Shown here: in pieces, positions 17,049 to 26,629 of the stretch
How the letters are laid out: the number at the start of each line of letters is the position of its first letter
Position numbering within the stretch: the first letter of the stretch is position 1
Assembly (NCBI GenBank): GCA_945787015.1
Contig: CALZGM010000006.1
Span: 62,001-126,000 of the forward strand
Source of the DNA: an uncultured Roseburia sp.
Lineage (GTDB): Bacteria; Bacillota; Clostridia; Lachnospirales; Lachnospiraceae
DNA length: 64,000 bases
Reading direction: 5' to 3'
Made by a program: the position numbers and the translations under genes
Notes under the pieces: generated by a model
The model's database searches: none
Seen by the model: only the letters and a program-made list of their open reading frames with translations
What the model was told of the DNA's origin: nothing

Positions 17049-17996
17049 ATGGCTAAGCATAAGAAGACAGTTACAGAGTACAGAAACTATAACCTTCCTG
17101 CATTATTTCCTGTTCTGCTGTTGTCAGGAGAGGAATGGCGTATTTCTGATGTGCCGTCCGGAAGACTTCACTTTCATAACTGTATGGAAATCGGTCTATG
17201 TGAGAGCGACAGTGGAACAATGGAATTCATGTCCTCAACCGTACACTTTACAGAAGGAGATTTTACAATCGTAGGTAGTGATGTTTCCCACACCACCTAC
17301 TCTACTCCCGGAACTGCAAGTAAATGGTCTTACCTGTTTATTGATTTCGAAGAGCTTTTGGCCCCATATTTTCCCATGAACCTGTTCACCAACCAGGATA
17401 ACCTGCATCACTTTATACATAACTATTACTCTATCCTCTCCCGTAAAAAACATCCAGATATGTATCAGCTTGTTGCTCAGATTATACACGAACTAAAGCA
17501 AAAGGATAATCATTACCAGTTTCTTGTAAGAGGCTTAATCCTGTCCCTGCTTATAAAGCTGCTAAATCTTTCCGATTCCTCAGCTGAAAAAAAAGCGCTT
17601 CCTGTTGAGGATACCAGCAATTCTCTTGTCATTTCACCGGCAATAGACTATATTCGTGTGAACTATGCACAGGATTTTCCAATGAATGATCTTGCTACTC
17701 TTTGCGACATGAGTCCAACCCATTTTAGGAGAACCTTTACAAGCATTATGGGAGAAGGTCCGCTTTCATACCTGACCCATATACGGATTTCCAAGGCTTC
17801 TGTTCTTCTTCGTACAACCGAAATGCCGGTACTCGATATTTCAGAGGAAGTCGGTTTTCACTCCGTCTCAAGTTTTAACCGGCATTTTTTAGAAATCATG
17901 GGAGTTCCGCCTCTTAAATGGAGGAAGCAAATGTCCTATATTCACGATCAGTCCGTTTTAAAATACACAGGATGGCTCGTACCGCCAAAATCTTAA
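17049..17996 (+). CDS. AraC family transcriptional regulator
   Basis: A 315-residue protein. The N-terminal part (about residues 40-140) is a cupin-like sugar-sensing domain (RLHFHNCMEIGLCESDSGTM, FTEGDFTIVGSDVSH). The last 100 residues carry two helix-turn-helix motifs: MNDLATLCDMSPTHFRRTFT and VLDISEEVGFHSVSSFNRHF, ending with MGVPPLKWR. It is the only clear plus-strand gene in the window and diverges from the importer operon, so it most likely controls the pectin locus. The ATG has AAAGGAG eight bases upstream. Its TAA stop overlaps the TAA of the convergent yesL-like gene within the palindrome TTAA. Confidence 0.94.
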   Translation: MAKHKKTVTEYRNYNLPALFPVLLLSGEEWRISDVPSGRLHFHNCMEIGLCESDSGTMEFMSSTVHFTEGDFTIVGSDVSHTTYSTPGTASKWSYLFIDFEELLAPYFPMNLFTNQDNLHHFIHNYYSILSRKKHPDMYQLVAQIIHELKQKDNHYQFLVRGLILSLLIKLLNLSDSSAEKKALPVEDTSNSLVISPAIDYIRVNYAQDFPMNDLATLCDMSPTHFRRTFTSIMGEGPLSYLTHIRISKASVLLRTTEMPVLDISEEVGFHSVSSFNRHFLEIMGVPPLKWRKQMSYIHDQSVLKYTGWLVPPKS

Positions 17997-18637
17997 ATAT
18001 CGGATAGAAATTGTTTTTCCTTTTTCTTCTCAAAATGCAAAAATACCGGACGATACAAATAAACACTAATATATGCAGGAAGTGAAAATCCAATTAATGC
18101 GGTAAAAATACTAACGTACTGGAACAATGCAGCCAGTACCCATGGTAGCGCAGTAATCACAATCATTGCCATTGTACGAAAAATACTGTAAAAACCAAGT
18201 GCATATGCACTCTTAAACGTATTTATAATAGAATCCTCATAACGGGCAGTTACGGGAAAAATATAGATTACGCCTATGAAAGCCAATATTGTAATAATCC
18301 ATATTGTTACCTGAAACGCTAGCGAATAATTACCCGTATCTGCCCGATACATTGCAACATAGTCTCCGCCTAAGATAAATACCATGAATAGGACTATGAA
18401 CCAACACAGGGTGGATTGTTTGAAATTTTGCACGAATGCCTTTTTGAAGTCATTGAGAATATATCCCTCCTGCTCATGAACCATCAGATATACGACATGG
18501 TGCAGTGCACTAAATGCTGCACCTGCGGTAAAAATCGGAAGGCATAAAATGATTACCACCAGATTTAAAATAATCAGATTAGTAAGCGTGTCTATGAATC
18601 TCATAAAAGGGCTTTCTAAATTAAATATCTTTCCCAT
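17993..18637 (-). CDS. YesL/DUF624 family membrane protein
   Basis: A 214-residue membrane protein with five or six hydrophobic helices. The N-terminal LESPFMRFIDTLTNLIILNL, followed by LCLPIFTAGAAFSALHHVVY, is the DUF624/YesL signature. In Bacillus subtilis yesL lies in the rhamnogalacturonan locus next to similar transporter genes; its function is not established. It follows the GH28 gene by 21 bases. The stop codon is shared, on opposite strands, with the AraC gene, so the two messages overlap at their 3' ends. Confidence 0.9.
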   Translation of the reverse strand: MGKIFNLESPFMRFIDTLTNLIILNLVVIILCLPIFTAGAAFSALHHVVYLMVHEQEGYILNDFKKAFVQNFKQSTLCWFIVLFMVFILGGDYVAMYRADTGNYSLAFQVTIWIITILAFIGVIYIFPVTARYEDSIINTFKSAYALGFYSIFRTMAMIVITALPWVLAALFQYVSIFTALIGFSLPAYISVYLYRPVFLHFEKKKEKQFLSDI

Positions 18638-18658
18638 TATTTTAGCTTCTCTTCCTTT

Positions 18659-21070
18659 CTACAAAGTTGGATATACTGTTTTCGGAAGCGGATAATCTTC
18701 TGTTCTTTTCCGATAGTGATATCCGCTTTCCGGTGTTGCTGTAGTAGGATACTCATATAGTGTATCCTGCGGTGTTCCCGGCGCGGGAGCATTTACTTCA
18801 ATCAGATATACTTCTCCAATATTGGAATTATAAAGTGTAAACTTTTCCACTGAAGTGGTAAAATACGGTTCATCCGGCAGATACTCCAGGTTTGTTGGAC
18901 GCTTAAAATGATTGGTTACAAGTGCTACACCATTTTTCGCATTCGTCCTAATTGATTCAAAGCAGACATTCTCTGCATCATCTAATACAACAACATGCCG
19001 CTCATCCTCTTTTTCTACCGATATCCTTACATCTGAAACATGAAATTCTTTCACATGGCGTGCATAAATACCATATGCCGGCAGGATTCCCCAGTTGCTT
19101 GGTTCTGGATATGCATCATTAAGTTCAGGAACATTGTAAGGATCATCTACCCATATACGCTGTTCTTTATCCCAGTCTACACGGGGAAGCAGTCCTTCAT
19201 TTTTAGCAAAAAACGGATTTACCTGCCATGGCAGCTTTTGCACCAGCTCTCTTGTTCCAAACTGGCTGAATTTCCATGCTGTAAAAATCTGCCGCTGCTC
19301 GACTGCCTGTTCCATCGTAATTCCGCCGCGATAAATTACCTCTATATTTTCAATCTCCACATTTTCAATCGGACTATCAATAAGCCCCATAAGAAGAATC
19401 GGATACCGGGGATCCACATCCATAATTCTGACATTTTTGATACGGATGTTAGAAACCTTAGCAAGCTTCTCATATCCACAGGCATTCGCATAATAATATT
19501 CTTCACGTTTCGCAAGAGGTTCATGATTTAAATCTGCGATATAAGCTTTGTTCGTTGTATCATAGCAAACCGGATAGGTTTTTTCACCCTTTCGCATAAG
19601 ATTTGCTTCATTTACTGAAGCAGGATTTTTATCATCTACGATGTAGAACTCATGAATTCCATCTATGCAAACCTTTTTTGTCCTATTGTAGGACGGCTTA
19701 AAGCGCCTTGCCGGATATTCTTCATAATCATCGCAGGAAGGAAGAATCCAGTTTAGATTATCCAGACGCACGTTCCCGCTTTTTGCCGGAAAATCATCCT
19801 CTTTGCAGTTCCCCGTAACCGGAAATCTGCCTCTCTCTCCTACACGAATATAAATGGGTGAACTGCTCACATGCTTCATCGTACAGTCTTCAAAAATAAT
19901 ATCCGTAAGCGGTGAACCATCCACCGCTTCAAGCGCAAATCCTCTGGACCGGTCAAACAATGTTCTTCTTACGGTTACTCGCTCGTATCCACAGGTAGAC
20001 TCCGTGCCGAGCTTTACTCTCCCGGTCGGTCCACACGCATCATCTGCCACCATTTTTTCTGTAGTATATGTTTTATTATAAACAGTTCCAGCATCATATC
20101 CGCTAACCGTACAATCTTCAATCAATATATTCTTCGAAGGGCAGAATCGACCTGCTCCGTAAGATGCCTTTACTACAATGCCATCATCAGTTAAAGAATT
20201 AAAGGTAGAGTTTCGTACCGTCACATTCTGGCAACAGTCTAAATCCAGTGCATCTCTGTTTGTATCTATCAGAATACAGTCTATACACAAATCCTCCACG
20301 CCTTCTGCAATGATTGCGAAATGTCCTCCAATTACAATAGAAAAATCCGCAAATACAACATGCTTACAATTAACAAATGCAATGCCCTTATTTCCGAACC
20401 AGCTTCCCTTCGCAATATCAATTTCAGAATCATTGGCGCTATGCGAAAACAGGCTTTTTTCGGATTCTTCTTTCACATGCGCATCAACAATTTCCGTATC
20501 TGTACGGTATCCCGGCATACTTCGCTTTACCGGCTCCATCGGATCTCCTCCCAAAAGCACAAACTCACGCACACCATTCTCTTCATTAAAAGAGCTACCG
20601 TCAATCACACCTTCGCCATAAATCATAATATTTTCCTGATTCTTTGCGTAAATCAGGCTATTTGCAAAATACGAATGACCATGATCCTGTAATCCAAGAT
20701 ATTTGTTGACCTCAGGTTCCAGATAATTACCTCCTTCTCCGATTTGTACCACATGCTGGTTAATATATTGCAAATCTACGTCCGTTTTTGCTGCATAAAG
20801 GAAGGCATCTTTTTCCAGATACAGATTAACGTTACTAAGAAGTACTATTGTATATACCCGGTATGTTCCTTCCGAAAATACAATGGTTCCACCGCCATCC
20901 TCATGAAGCTTATTAATTGCAGCATTAATCAGTTCGGTACATTCCTTTGGCGGCATTCCATCAAAGTATCCCTCCAGTTGCTGTATGTAAAGGCGCTTTT
21001 CTTTTTGTTGAAGCGCTTCCTTTGTAATTGTTGCTCCGGTTGCCTCCGGAATAGATATTCTATGCTTCAA
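18659..21070 (-). CDS. GH28 family glycosidase (polygalacturonase / rhamnogalacturonan hydrolase type)
   Basis: An 803-residue right-handed beta-helix protein. It starts with a pectate-lyase-like region (INKLHEDGGGTIVFSEGTY) and has the GH28 active-site pattern: IDTNRDALDLDCC, SLTDDGIVVKASYGAG with paired aspartates, and GRVKLGTES in place of the usual RIK motif. The GHG histidine is not obvious, so the exact specificity is uncertain. No signal peptide is seen, which suggests action on imported oligogalacturonides or RG fragments. The start is TTG at 21070, preceded by AAGGGGAG. The gap to sbcC is only 34 bases with no clear promoter. The protein is longer than typical GH28 enzymes (about 450). 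Confidence 0.87.
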   Translation of the reverse strand: MKHRISIPEATGATITKEALQQKEKRLYIQQLEGYFDGMPPKECTELINAAINKLHEDGGGTIVFSEGTYRVYTIVLLSNVNLYLEKDAFLYAAKTDVDLQYINQHVVQIGEGGNYLEPEVNKYLGLQDHGHSYFANSLIYAKNQENIMIYGEGVIDGSSFNEENGVREFVLLGGDPMEPVKRSMPGYRTDTEIVDAHVKEESEKSLFSHSANDSEIDIAKGSWFGNKGIAFVNCKHVVFADFSIVIGGHFAIIAEGVEDLCIDCILIDTNRDALDLDCCQNVTVRNSTFNSLTDDGIVVKASYGAGRFCPSKNILIEDCTVSGYDAGTVYNKTYTTEKMVADDACGPTGRVKLGTESTCGYERVTVRRTLFDRSRGFALEAVDGSPLTDIIFEDCTMKHVSSSPIYIRVGERGRFPVTGNCKEDDFPAKSGNVRLDNLNWILPSCDDYEEYPARRFKPSYNRTKKVCIDGIHEFYIVDDKNPASVNEANLMRKGEKTYPVCYDTTNKAYIADLNHEPLAKREEYYYANACGYEKLAKVSNIRIKNVRIMDVDPRYPILLMGLIDSPIENVEIENIEVIYRGGITMEQAVEQRQIFTAWKFSQFGTRELVQKLPWQVNPFFAKNEGLLPRVDWDKEQRIWVDDPYNVPELNDAYPEPSNWGILPAYGIYARHVKEFHVSDVRISVEKEDERHVVVLDDAENVCFESIRTNAKNGVALVTNHFKRPTNLEYLPDEPYFTTSVEKFTLYNSNIGEVYLIEVNAPAPGTPQDTLYEYPTTATPESGYHYRKRTEDYPLPKTVYPTL

Positions 21071-21104
21071 TTTCTTAGTCTCCCCTTTTTCTAACAGTCT
21101 TTTT

Positions 21105-24100
21105 CTATATATCCGTTTCTAACGCAATATGACTTCCCTTATTCGTCTTAGTAATCACGATTTTCTTTGGCAATTCTTCCCGCAATTCTTCCCTGTGACT
21201 GATAATGCCAATCAGTTTATCGCTTGCAGATAACTCGTGAAGCATCGCAATCGCATCGTTTAAGGACTTTTCATCCAGCGTACCAAATCCTTCGTCAATA
21301 AAGAGCGTATCGATTTTAATACCGCCTGCATTGGCTGTGACACAGTCAGATAACCCCAGCGCAAGACTTAAGGATGCCATAAAACTTTCTCCGCCGGACA
21401 AGGTATTTACCGGACGCTTTTTCCCTGTGTAATTGTCCAGAATATCTAAATTCAATGCAATATTTCCTTTTGCACTCATATCCTCATGGCGATAAAGCTG
21501 GTACTGCCCACCGCTGATAGGCAAAAGCCGCCTGTTTGCTGCATGTATGATGCGGTCAAATCCGGACATCTGTACATAGGTTTCAAAGGAAGTCCTGTTT
21601 TTTCCGGCTGTTCTTCCGGTAAAAAGATTGGCAAGGTTACTAAACAGGTTCACTTCTTCCAGTTTATCTTCCACTTCCTGCTTTTTGAACGTCAGCTTTG
21701 ATAACGTTTCTTCATTTCTGTCCCGTCGCTGCAACAGCCTTGTCAATACTGCTCTTTCCCGCTCGGCTGCTTCTTTTGCTTCATCACTAAAAAGCTTTGC
21801 CTGCTCTTCATCCAGAAATTCTTTATCCTTAATATCTTCTTCTGCCGTTTTCCGTTTCGCCTGACTTGCAGTTACGGCATTTTCGTATTGTAAAATTGCT
21901 GCCTCTGTTCTGCTAATTTCCTCTTTTGATACAAAGCATTGCAGGAGTTCTGACTCATCCAAAAAGGCGTGACTTTTTCTGTTTGTCACATATTCTTCTT
22001 CTTTTTGCTTCAATACGGTCGCAAAATGCTCTGCCTGCTCCTTCGCACCAAAAAACGCTGCCTTTTTCCAGGCAACGCTGTCTCTTGCCTGCTGCTTAGC
22101 CTTCTGTCCCTGCTCTATGGCCCGGTAGATTTCCTCTGCCTCTTTTGCAAGCCTTGTCCTGACAGTGACGGCGGTATCTAATGAATCATACTTCAAGTCC
22201 GGCAGTGCATTTATCTGTCCCTTCAGTTCCGCCAGAACAGTATTCAATGCGTTCCTTTTTTCAACAATTGTTGTAAATTCTTTCTGTGCAGTCTCTAATG
22301 CCTGCTCCTCATTCTTTGTTTTTTGCTGCAAGCTTTGGAATTCCTGTTTTTCTTTTGCAAGCCTGTCTCTTTTCTCTTCCATTGTCTCCTTGATAAGAGT
22401 AAGTTCTGATGCATACTGTTCTAAGCTTTGGAATACCTCCTCTACTGCTTCTGTTTCCTCTATAACTGTTTCAAGCTGTCTTCCAATTTCCTCCCAAAGA
22501 CTCTTTTTCTCTGCTTCCAGTTTTGCATGCAATGCAATTGTCTTCTCGTTTGCAGTATTCTTTTGTTGTTCTGCCTGATTACGCTTTTCTTTTCTCTCTT
22601 TTAATTCACTTTCTGTAATGCCTTCTTTTGGCAAATGTGCCGGAGTGGGATGTTCTGTTGCACCGCAAACAGGACAGGGCATCCCCACTCTTAACCCCGC
22701 TGCCAGTATTCCGGCTCTTGCTTCTTCCAATAATTTTTCATATTGATTATAGCTTTCATCACAAGCATCGTAGACTGCCCGCTTTTCCATAAAATCCTGT
22801 TGCTGCCTTCGCAAGAGATTTTCATCCTTCTGATAATCCGGGATTTTTTTCGTCAGAAGCAGCTGCGTTGCTTCCCATTTTTCCGAAAGACGCTTCCATT
22901 CCTGTTCTGCCAGAAGATAGGCTTCGCTGCTACCGGAAAGCTCCTCGATACGTGCATGCTCTGCCAAAAGTACTTCTTTCTGCTTCTCTATCGCCTTTTC
23001 CCGGCTTGCCTTCTCGACCTCTAATTGCCCGTTCTCTTCTTCACATAAATGAATTCTGCGATGTAACTCTTCCCGCTTTTGATATTGTTCTTCTTCTGCT
23101 AATAAACGGTTTGCTTCGTCCTTTTTTTCATCCGCAAGAGGTTGCTTTTTCTGTGCCTCCTCAAATTCCTCTTTTTTTGCCTCCCATAGTTTTTCTGCTT
23201 CTTTCCAGGCTTTCTCGGACTGCTCGCACTTTCTGTCTGCAGCTTCACAGTCTTCTTTTGCTTTCATATAGGCATCATAAAAAGCTTTCACCTCATAGAC
23301 CGCCTTTTTCTGTTTCGAAAGGAGTTCCTTTTTTTCCTCCATTTCCTCCTTTTTTGCCAGAAGCTGTTCCTGTTCCAAAACTGCTGCCTGATACTTTCGG
23401 AACAACTCATTGTTTGCATGAATCAGTGTATACGATTTTAACTTTCCAGCCGCTTCCTTCTGCTTTTCTTCCACAACTGTTTCCTGCACTGCTATTGTTT
23501 CCGTATCTTCCATTATTACCTGCTGAAATAGTTCTATTTTCCGGTCGACCTGATACTGCTCCCGCTCTGTCTGCATCAATTTCTTCTGCTGCGCAATCTC
23601 TGTTGCCAGATGGCTTCGCTCGTCAACCTGTATTTCATCAAAATACTGGTCAATACTCCGGAAAATATTTTTCATTTCTCCATAGGCAGTCTTTGCACGG
23701 TCATCCATGTGTCTGCTTAAGTATGCGTAGCGCTCTGTCGAAAAAATTTTTTGCAGAATCTCACCCCTCTTTTTGGAATCTGCGTTTAAAACATCCTTAA
23801 ATTCTCCCTGCGCCAGCATGGAAATCTGCTTAAACTGCTGGTACTCAATCCGGAGTAAATTTGTAACTGCTTCATCTACCTTATTGGTTCCCTCTACAGG
23901 CTCGTCCGGTTCTCTTATAAGACGAGCCTTTGCCGTTTTGGTCGTAAATCCCTTGCCATCTCTTTTGACTTTTTCATATTGTGGAGATCTGTAAATCTGA
24001 TAGATTCTACCCATATGGGAAAAAGTAAATTCCACATAAGTTTCTTCGTCTGCGCCGGCAAAATCACTTCGAATCGTACTGATACTGCGGTCCATACCGC

Positions 24101-24269
24101 TGGTTTTATTAAACAATGCAAAGGTAATTGCATCAAAAATCGTTGTTTTTCCGGAGCCGGTATCCCCTGTAATCAGAAACAGCCCGTTTTCTCCAAATGC
24201 TGCAAAATCCACCTCTTCTTTGGCGGCATATGGTCCAAATGCATTCATCACAAGTTTGATTGGTCTCAT
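21105..24269 (-). CDS. sbcC: Exonuclease subunit SbcC (Rad50-like ATPase)
   Basis: A 1054-residue SMC-like protein, close to the usual length of 1040-1050. The N-terminal Walker A is GDTGSGKTTIFDAIT; long coiled coils flank the zinc hook CPVCGATEHP near residue 530; the C-terminal head has the ABC signature NTLSGGESFMASLSLALGLSD and the Walker B LFIDEGFGTLD. With SbcD it forms a nuclease that opens and degrades hairpins and protein-blocked DNA ends. Its ATG overlaps the sbcD stop (ATGA). This activity is of interest because a large palindromic element lies about 4.4 kb away. Confidence 0.97.
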   Translation of the reverse strand: MRPIKLVMNAFGPYAAKEEVDFAAFGENGLFLITGDTGSGKTTIFDAITFALFNKTSGMDRSISTIRSDFAGADEETYVEFTFSHMGRIYQIYRSPQYEKVKRDGKGFTTKTAKARLIREPDEPVEGTNKVDEAVTNLLRIEYQQFKQISMLAQGEFKDVLNADSKKRGEILQKIFSTERYAYLSRHMDDRAKTAYGEMKNIFRSIDQYFDEIQVDERSHLATEIAQQKKLMQTEREQYQVDRKIELFQQVIMEDTETIAVQETVVEEKQKEAAGKLKSYTLIHANNELFRKYQAAVLEQEQLLAKKEEMEEKKELLSKQKKAVYEVKAFYDAYMKAKEDCEAADRKCEQSEKAWKEAEKLWEAKKEEFEEAQKKQPLADEKKDEANRLLAEEEQYQKREELHRRIHLCEEENGQLEVEKASREKAIEKQKEVLLAEHARIEELSGSSEAYLLAEQEWKRLSEKWEATQLLLTKKIPDYQKDENLLRRQQQDFMEKRAVYDACDESYNQYEKLLEEARAGILAAGLRVGMPCPVCGATEHPTPAHLPKEGITESELKERKEKRNQAEQQKNTANEKTIALHAKLEAEKKSLWEEIGRQLETVIEETEAVEEVFQSLEQYASELTLIKETMEEKRDRLAKEKQEFQSLQQKTKNEEQALETAQKEFTTIVEKRNALNTVLAELKGQINALPDLKYDSLDTAVTVRTRLAKEAEEIYRAIEQGQKAKQQARDSVAWKKAAFFGAKEQAEHFATVLKQKEEEYVTNRKSHAFLDESELLQCFVSKEEISRTEAAILQYENAVTASQAKRKTAEEDIKDKEFLDEEQAKLFSDEAKEAAERERAVLTRLLQRRDRNEETLSKLTFKKQEVEDKLEEVNLFSNLANLFTGRTAGKNRTSFETYVQMSGFDRIIHAANRRLLPISGGQYQLYRHEDMSAKGNIALNLDILDNYTGKKRPVNTLSGGESFMASLSLALGLSDCVTANAGGIKIDTLFIDEGFGTLDEKSLNDAIAMLHELSASDKLIGIISHREELREELPKKIVITKTNKGSHIALETDI

Positions 24270-25411
24270 TCTATTATCCCCACTTCTTTTGCTTCCGCTT
24301 CAATCAGTTCCCATTCCTTCTCATTTGGTAATCTTCCATTTAACAGCTGATAAAATGCTTCCACCAGCTCCCGGAAGCTTTTTTCCTCTGTTCCAAAGTC
24401 AGCATCACTTTCCTGTATGGCACGGGTTGTCGTATTGTCATAGTCCATTTTCATGATATTTGGATACACTTCCCGTAATCTGGCCATTGCATCAAACTGA
24501 AACGCTTCATTTGTCAGAGTTGCATAAATATAGTCATCGGTGTCCACCGCATTTTCAATCAGATTTTTTAGTTCCCCTTTGATTCTTCGAACCTCGCGCA
24601 TCGGTTTTAATGGGAATAGCTTCACTTCAACTTTTCCCTTCTCTTCCATCGTAATGACAGGAACACTTTTTTCACTTAAGATTTCTCTCTGATTTAGAGA
24701 ATATTTTAATGGAGAACCGGCATATCTTATGGTTTCCCGTCCAACACACTGTGCACTGTGGATATGCCCAAGCGCCACATAGTCAAAATCAGCAAAGCTA
24801 TCTGCACTGATTTTATCAATGGTTCCTATATTTAATACGGCATTTTCGGAACCGGATAATTCCGGGGTACCATTGCTTCCCGCTACAAACTGGTGTACCA
24901 GAATGATATTTCTTTCTTCCCTGTTTATCTCACATTTTTCTATCACGGTTCGTATCGCAGCATCATAAGTAGAAGTATCTTCTTTCGGATAATAATGCGC
25001 CACGTGGGATGCTTTGATATACGGCATCAGCCAGACATGAAGTACCCCATAGGCATCCCGGGTATCTACACGAGTCAGTTCTCCTTTGTATTTTCCTGAA
25101 ATGAAGATATCCTTTGCCAAAAACAATCGGCTTCCATAATTTAATCGTTCATCCGAATCATGATTGCCGCTGATGATGAAAACTTTTTTCCCCATTTCAG
25201 AAAGCGTTGTCAAAAACTCATCAAACAGCCGAACCGCTTCTTCACTTGGAACAGCCCGGTCATAGATATCTCCTGCAATGAGCACAGCATCTGCTGATTC
25301 CTTTTCAATTACTCCAAGGATTTCCTGCAAAATATATTCCTGATCCTTCATCAGGCTGAATTCATTGACGCTTTTTCCCAAATGTAAGTCGCTTAAATGA
25401 ATGAACTTCAT
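24266..25411 (-). CDS. sbcD: Exonuclease subunit SbcD (Mre11-like nuclease)
   Basis: A 381-residue calcineurin-like metallophosphoesterase. All nuclease motifs are present: IHLSDLHLGK at the N-terminus, IAGDIYDRAVPS, ISGNHDSDER, LVHQFVAG and VALGHIHSAQ. It provides the Mn-dependent nuclease of the SbcCD complex. Its start overlaps the stop of the upstream metallopeptidase gene by four bases (ATGA) and its stop overlaps sbcC likewise, giving a three-gene coupled operon. Confidence 0.97.
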   Translation of the reverse strand: MKFIHLSDLHLGKSVNEFSLMKDQEYILQEILGVIEKESADAVLIAGDIYDRAVPSEEAVRLFDEFLTTLSEMGKKVFIISGNHDSDERLNYGSRLFLAKDIFISGKYKGELTRVDTRDAYGVLHVWLMPYIKASHVAHYYPKEDTSTYDAAIRTVIEKCEINREERNIILVHQFVAGSNGTPELSGSENAVLNIGTIDKISADSFADFDYVALGHIHSAQCVGRETIRYAGSPLKYSLNQREILSEKSVPVITMEEKGKVEVKLFPLKPMREVRRIKGELKNLIENAVDTDDYIYATLTNEAFQFDAMARLREVYPNIMKMDYDNTTTRAIQESDADFGTEEKSFRELVEAFYQLLNGRLPNEKEWELIEAEAKEVGIIE

Positions 25412-25890
25412 AATAACTCCTCTCGTAGCATTGCTTTTCGCTCTTTATAATCAGGCAGGATGTTCTCTACTTCCTTCCAAAATGCCTTGCTGTGATTCAT
25501 CTGTTTCAAATGGCAAATTTCATGCACGACCACATAATCAATTGCCTCCGGCGCATATAAAATCAAACGCCAGTTAAAGTTTAAGTTTCGTGCACTACTG
25601 CAACTTCCCCAGCGTTTTTTCTGATTCTTTATTGTAATGCGGTTTACCGTTTCTCCCATCATCTGTGCATAAAAACGAACACGTCCGGCAATCCATTTTT
25701 TTGCCTGCTTTTTGTACCAGTCAAAAAGTACTTCCTGTACCTTAGCTTCCTCTTCACTCTCTACAAATACAAGAAGCTTCCCATCCGCAATTCCTGCTGT
25801 TTTCGCTCTGGCTGCGCTTACACGCACTTCTAGTGGATACGTTTCACCAAGATAAGAAAAAACCTCACCGGTTCTGTAGTGCTTTTGCAT
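25408..25890 (-). CDS. YgjP-like M48-family metallopeptidase (DUF45)
   Basis: A 160-residue protein with the YgjP/SprT-like zinc motif VVHEICHLKQMNHSKAFW, where HExxH and the later His bind zinc. QKKRWGSCSSARNLNFNWRL just upstream is also typical of the family. These proteins are predicted metal-dependent hydrolases of unknown substrate. It is the first gene of the sbcD-sbcC operon. GGGAGG precedes the start, and an extended -10 (TGGTATACT) lies about 30 bases upstream of the start. Confidence 0.92.
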   Translation of the reverse strand: MQKHYRTGEVFSYLGETYPLEVRVSAARAKTAGIADGKLLVFVESEEEAKVQEVLFDWYKKQAKKWIAGRVRFYAQMMGETVNRITIKNQKKRWGSCSSARNLNFNWRLILYAPEAIDYVVVHEICHLKQMNHSKAFWKEVENILPDYKERKAMLREELL

Positions 25891-25948
25891 TTTGCTTCCT
25901 CCCGCACTTCTTACTCTGCCGTTAAGTATACCACATTACGCCAAAATA

Positions 25949-26629
25949 CTACATCTTCTTTCTTAAGCTGCTCATCTGGGAGTACTTGGAAACCGGCTTC
26001 TTATAAAGCAGATGCAAAATACCGTTACCAAGCAATGTGCTAAGGAAAATGGTTGCATAGCCAATCAGAATAACAGCAACGGGTCCGAGGTTTAACCTTG
26101 CAAGTATATCCATATTGTATGCTATCATATAACTAACCATAAAAGCCGGCATTACAATGCAAAAAACAATCGTAGATACCACAAAATATTTTAAAGATGT
26201 CGCCATATAAATCATCAGGATAAATACGAAAACAACCATCTGCAACATCTCAATTACAAACCGTTCCTCACTTACAAATCCACTTTTCCATTTCAACAGT
26301 TTCAACACCATAACAAGGGTATAGGTAAGCGTGAAATAAACCACAGCTGAAACAGAAAAGACGGATGTCTGGATTCTTTTTTTCCACGGAGAGGCAGCCA
26401 CAACTCCCGGTACATTTAAAGAGATTAACATCTGAAGTGGCCACATTGCCGTCATCAGAATAAAATAGCCGCCCACACTTAAGGATGCCACTGCCATTCC
26501 GGATGAACCGGAAGAACCAAGTTCCATTAAAATTCCCACCAGTAAAATCAATGCTCCTAAGACAGTATTCGCTACAATTCCATGCGTATAACGCAATAAC
26601 TTAATTCCCATCTGCAACTGTTTTATCAT
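25949..26629 (-). CDS. ABC-2 type membrane protein of a YtrA-regulated transporter (second permease)
   Basis: A 226-residue protein with six predicted helices (for example IVANTVLGALILLVGILMEL and LGPVAVILIGYATIFLSTLL). It resembles the integral-membrane parts of YtrC/D-like exporters. The start at 26629 has AGGAGAGTTACT and overlaps the preceding permease gene by 29 bases; the frame to 26644 has no ribosome site. The last gene of the gntR operon. Substrate unknown; relatives respond to cell-wall antibiotics. Confidence 0.8.
   Translation of the reverse strand: MIKQLQMGIKLLRYTHGIVANTVLGALILLVGILMELGSSGSSGMAVASLSVGGYFILMTAMWPLQMLISLNVPGVVAASPWKKRIQTSVFSVSAVVYFTLTYTLVMVLKLLKWKSGFVSEERFVIEMLQMVVFVFILMIYMATSLKYFVVSTIVFCIVMPAFMVSYMIAYNMDILARLNLGPVAVILIGYATIFLSTLLGNGILHLLYKKPVSKYSQMSSLRKKM

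Noticed and set aside
22868..23800. 310-codon plus-strand frame antisense to sbcC
   Set aside because: It mirrors the Glu/Lys/Gln-rich coiled coil of SbcC, giving a Pro/Ser/Leu-rich product with no ribosome site and no family features.
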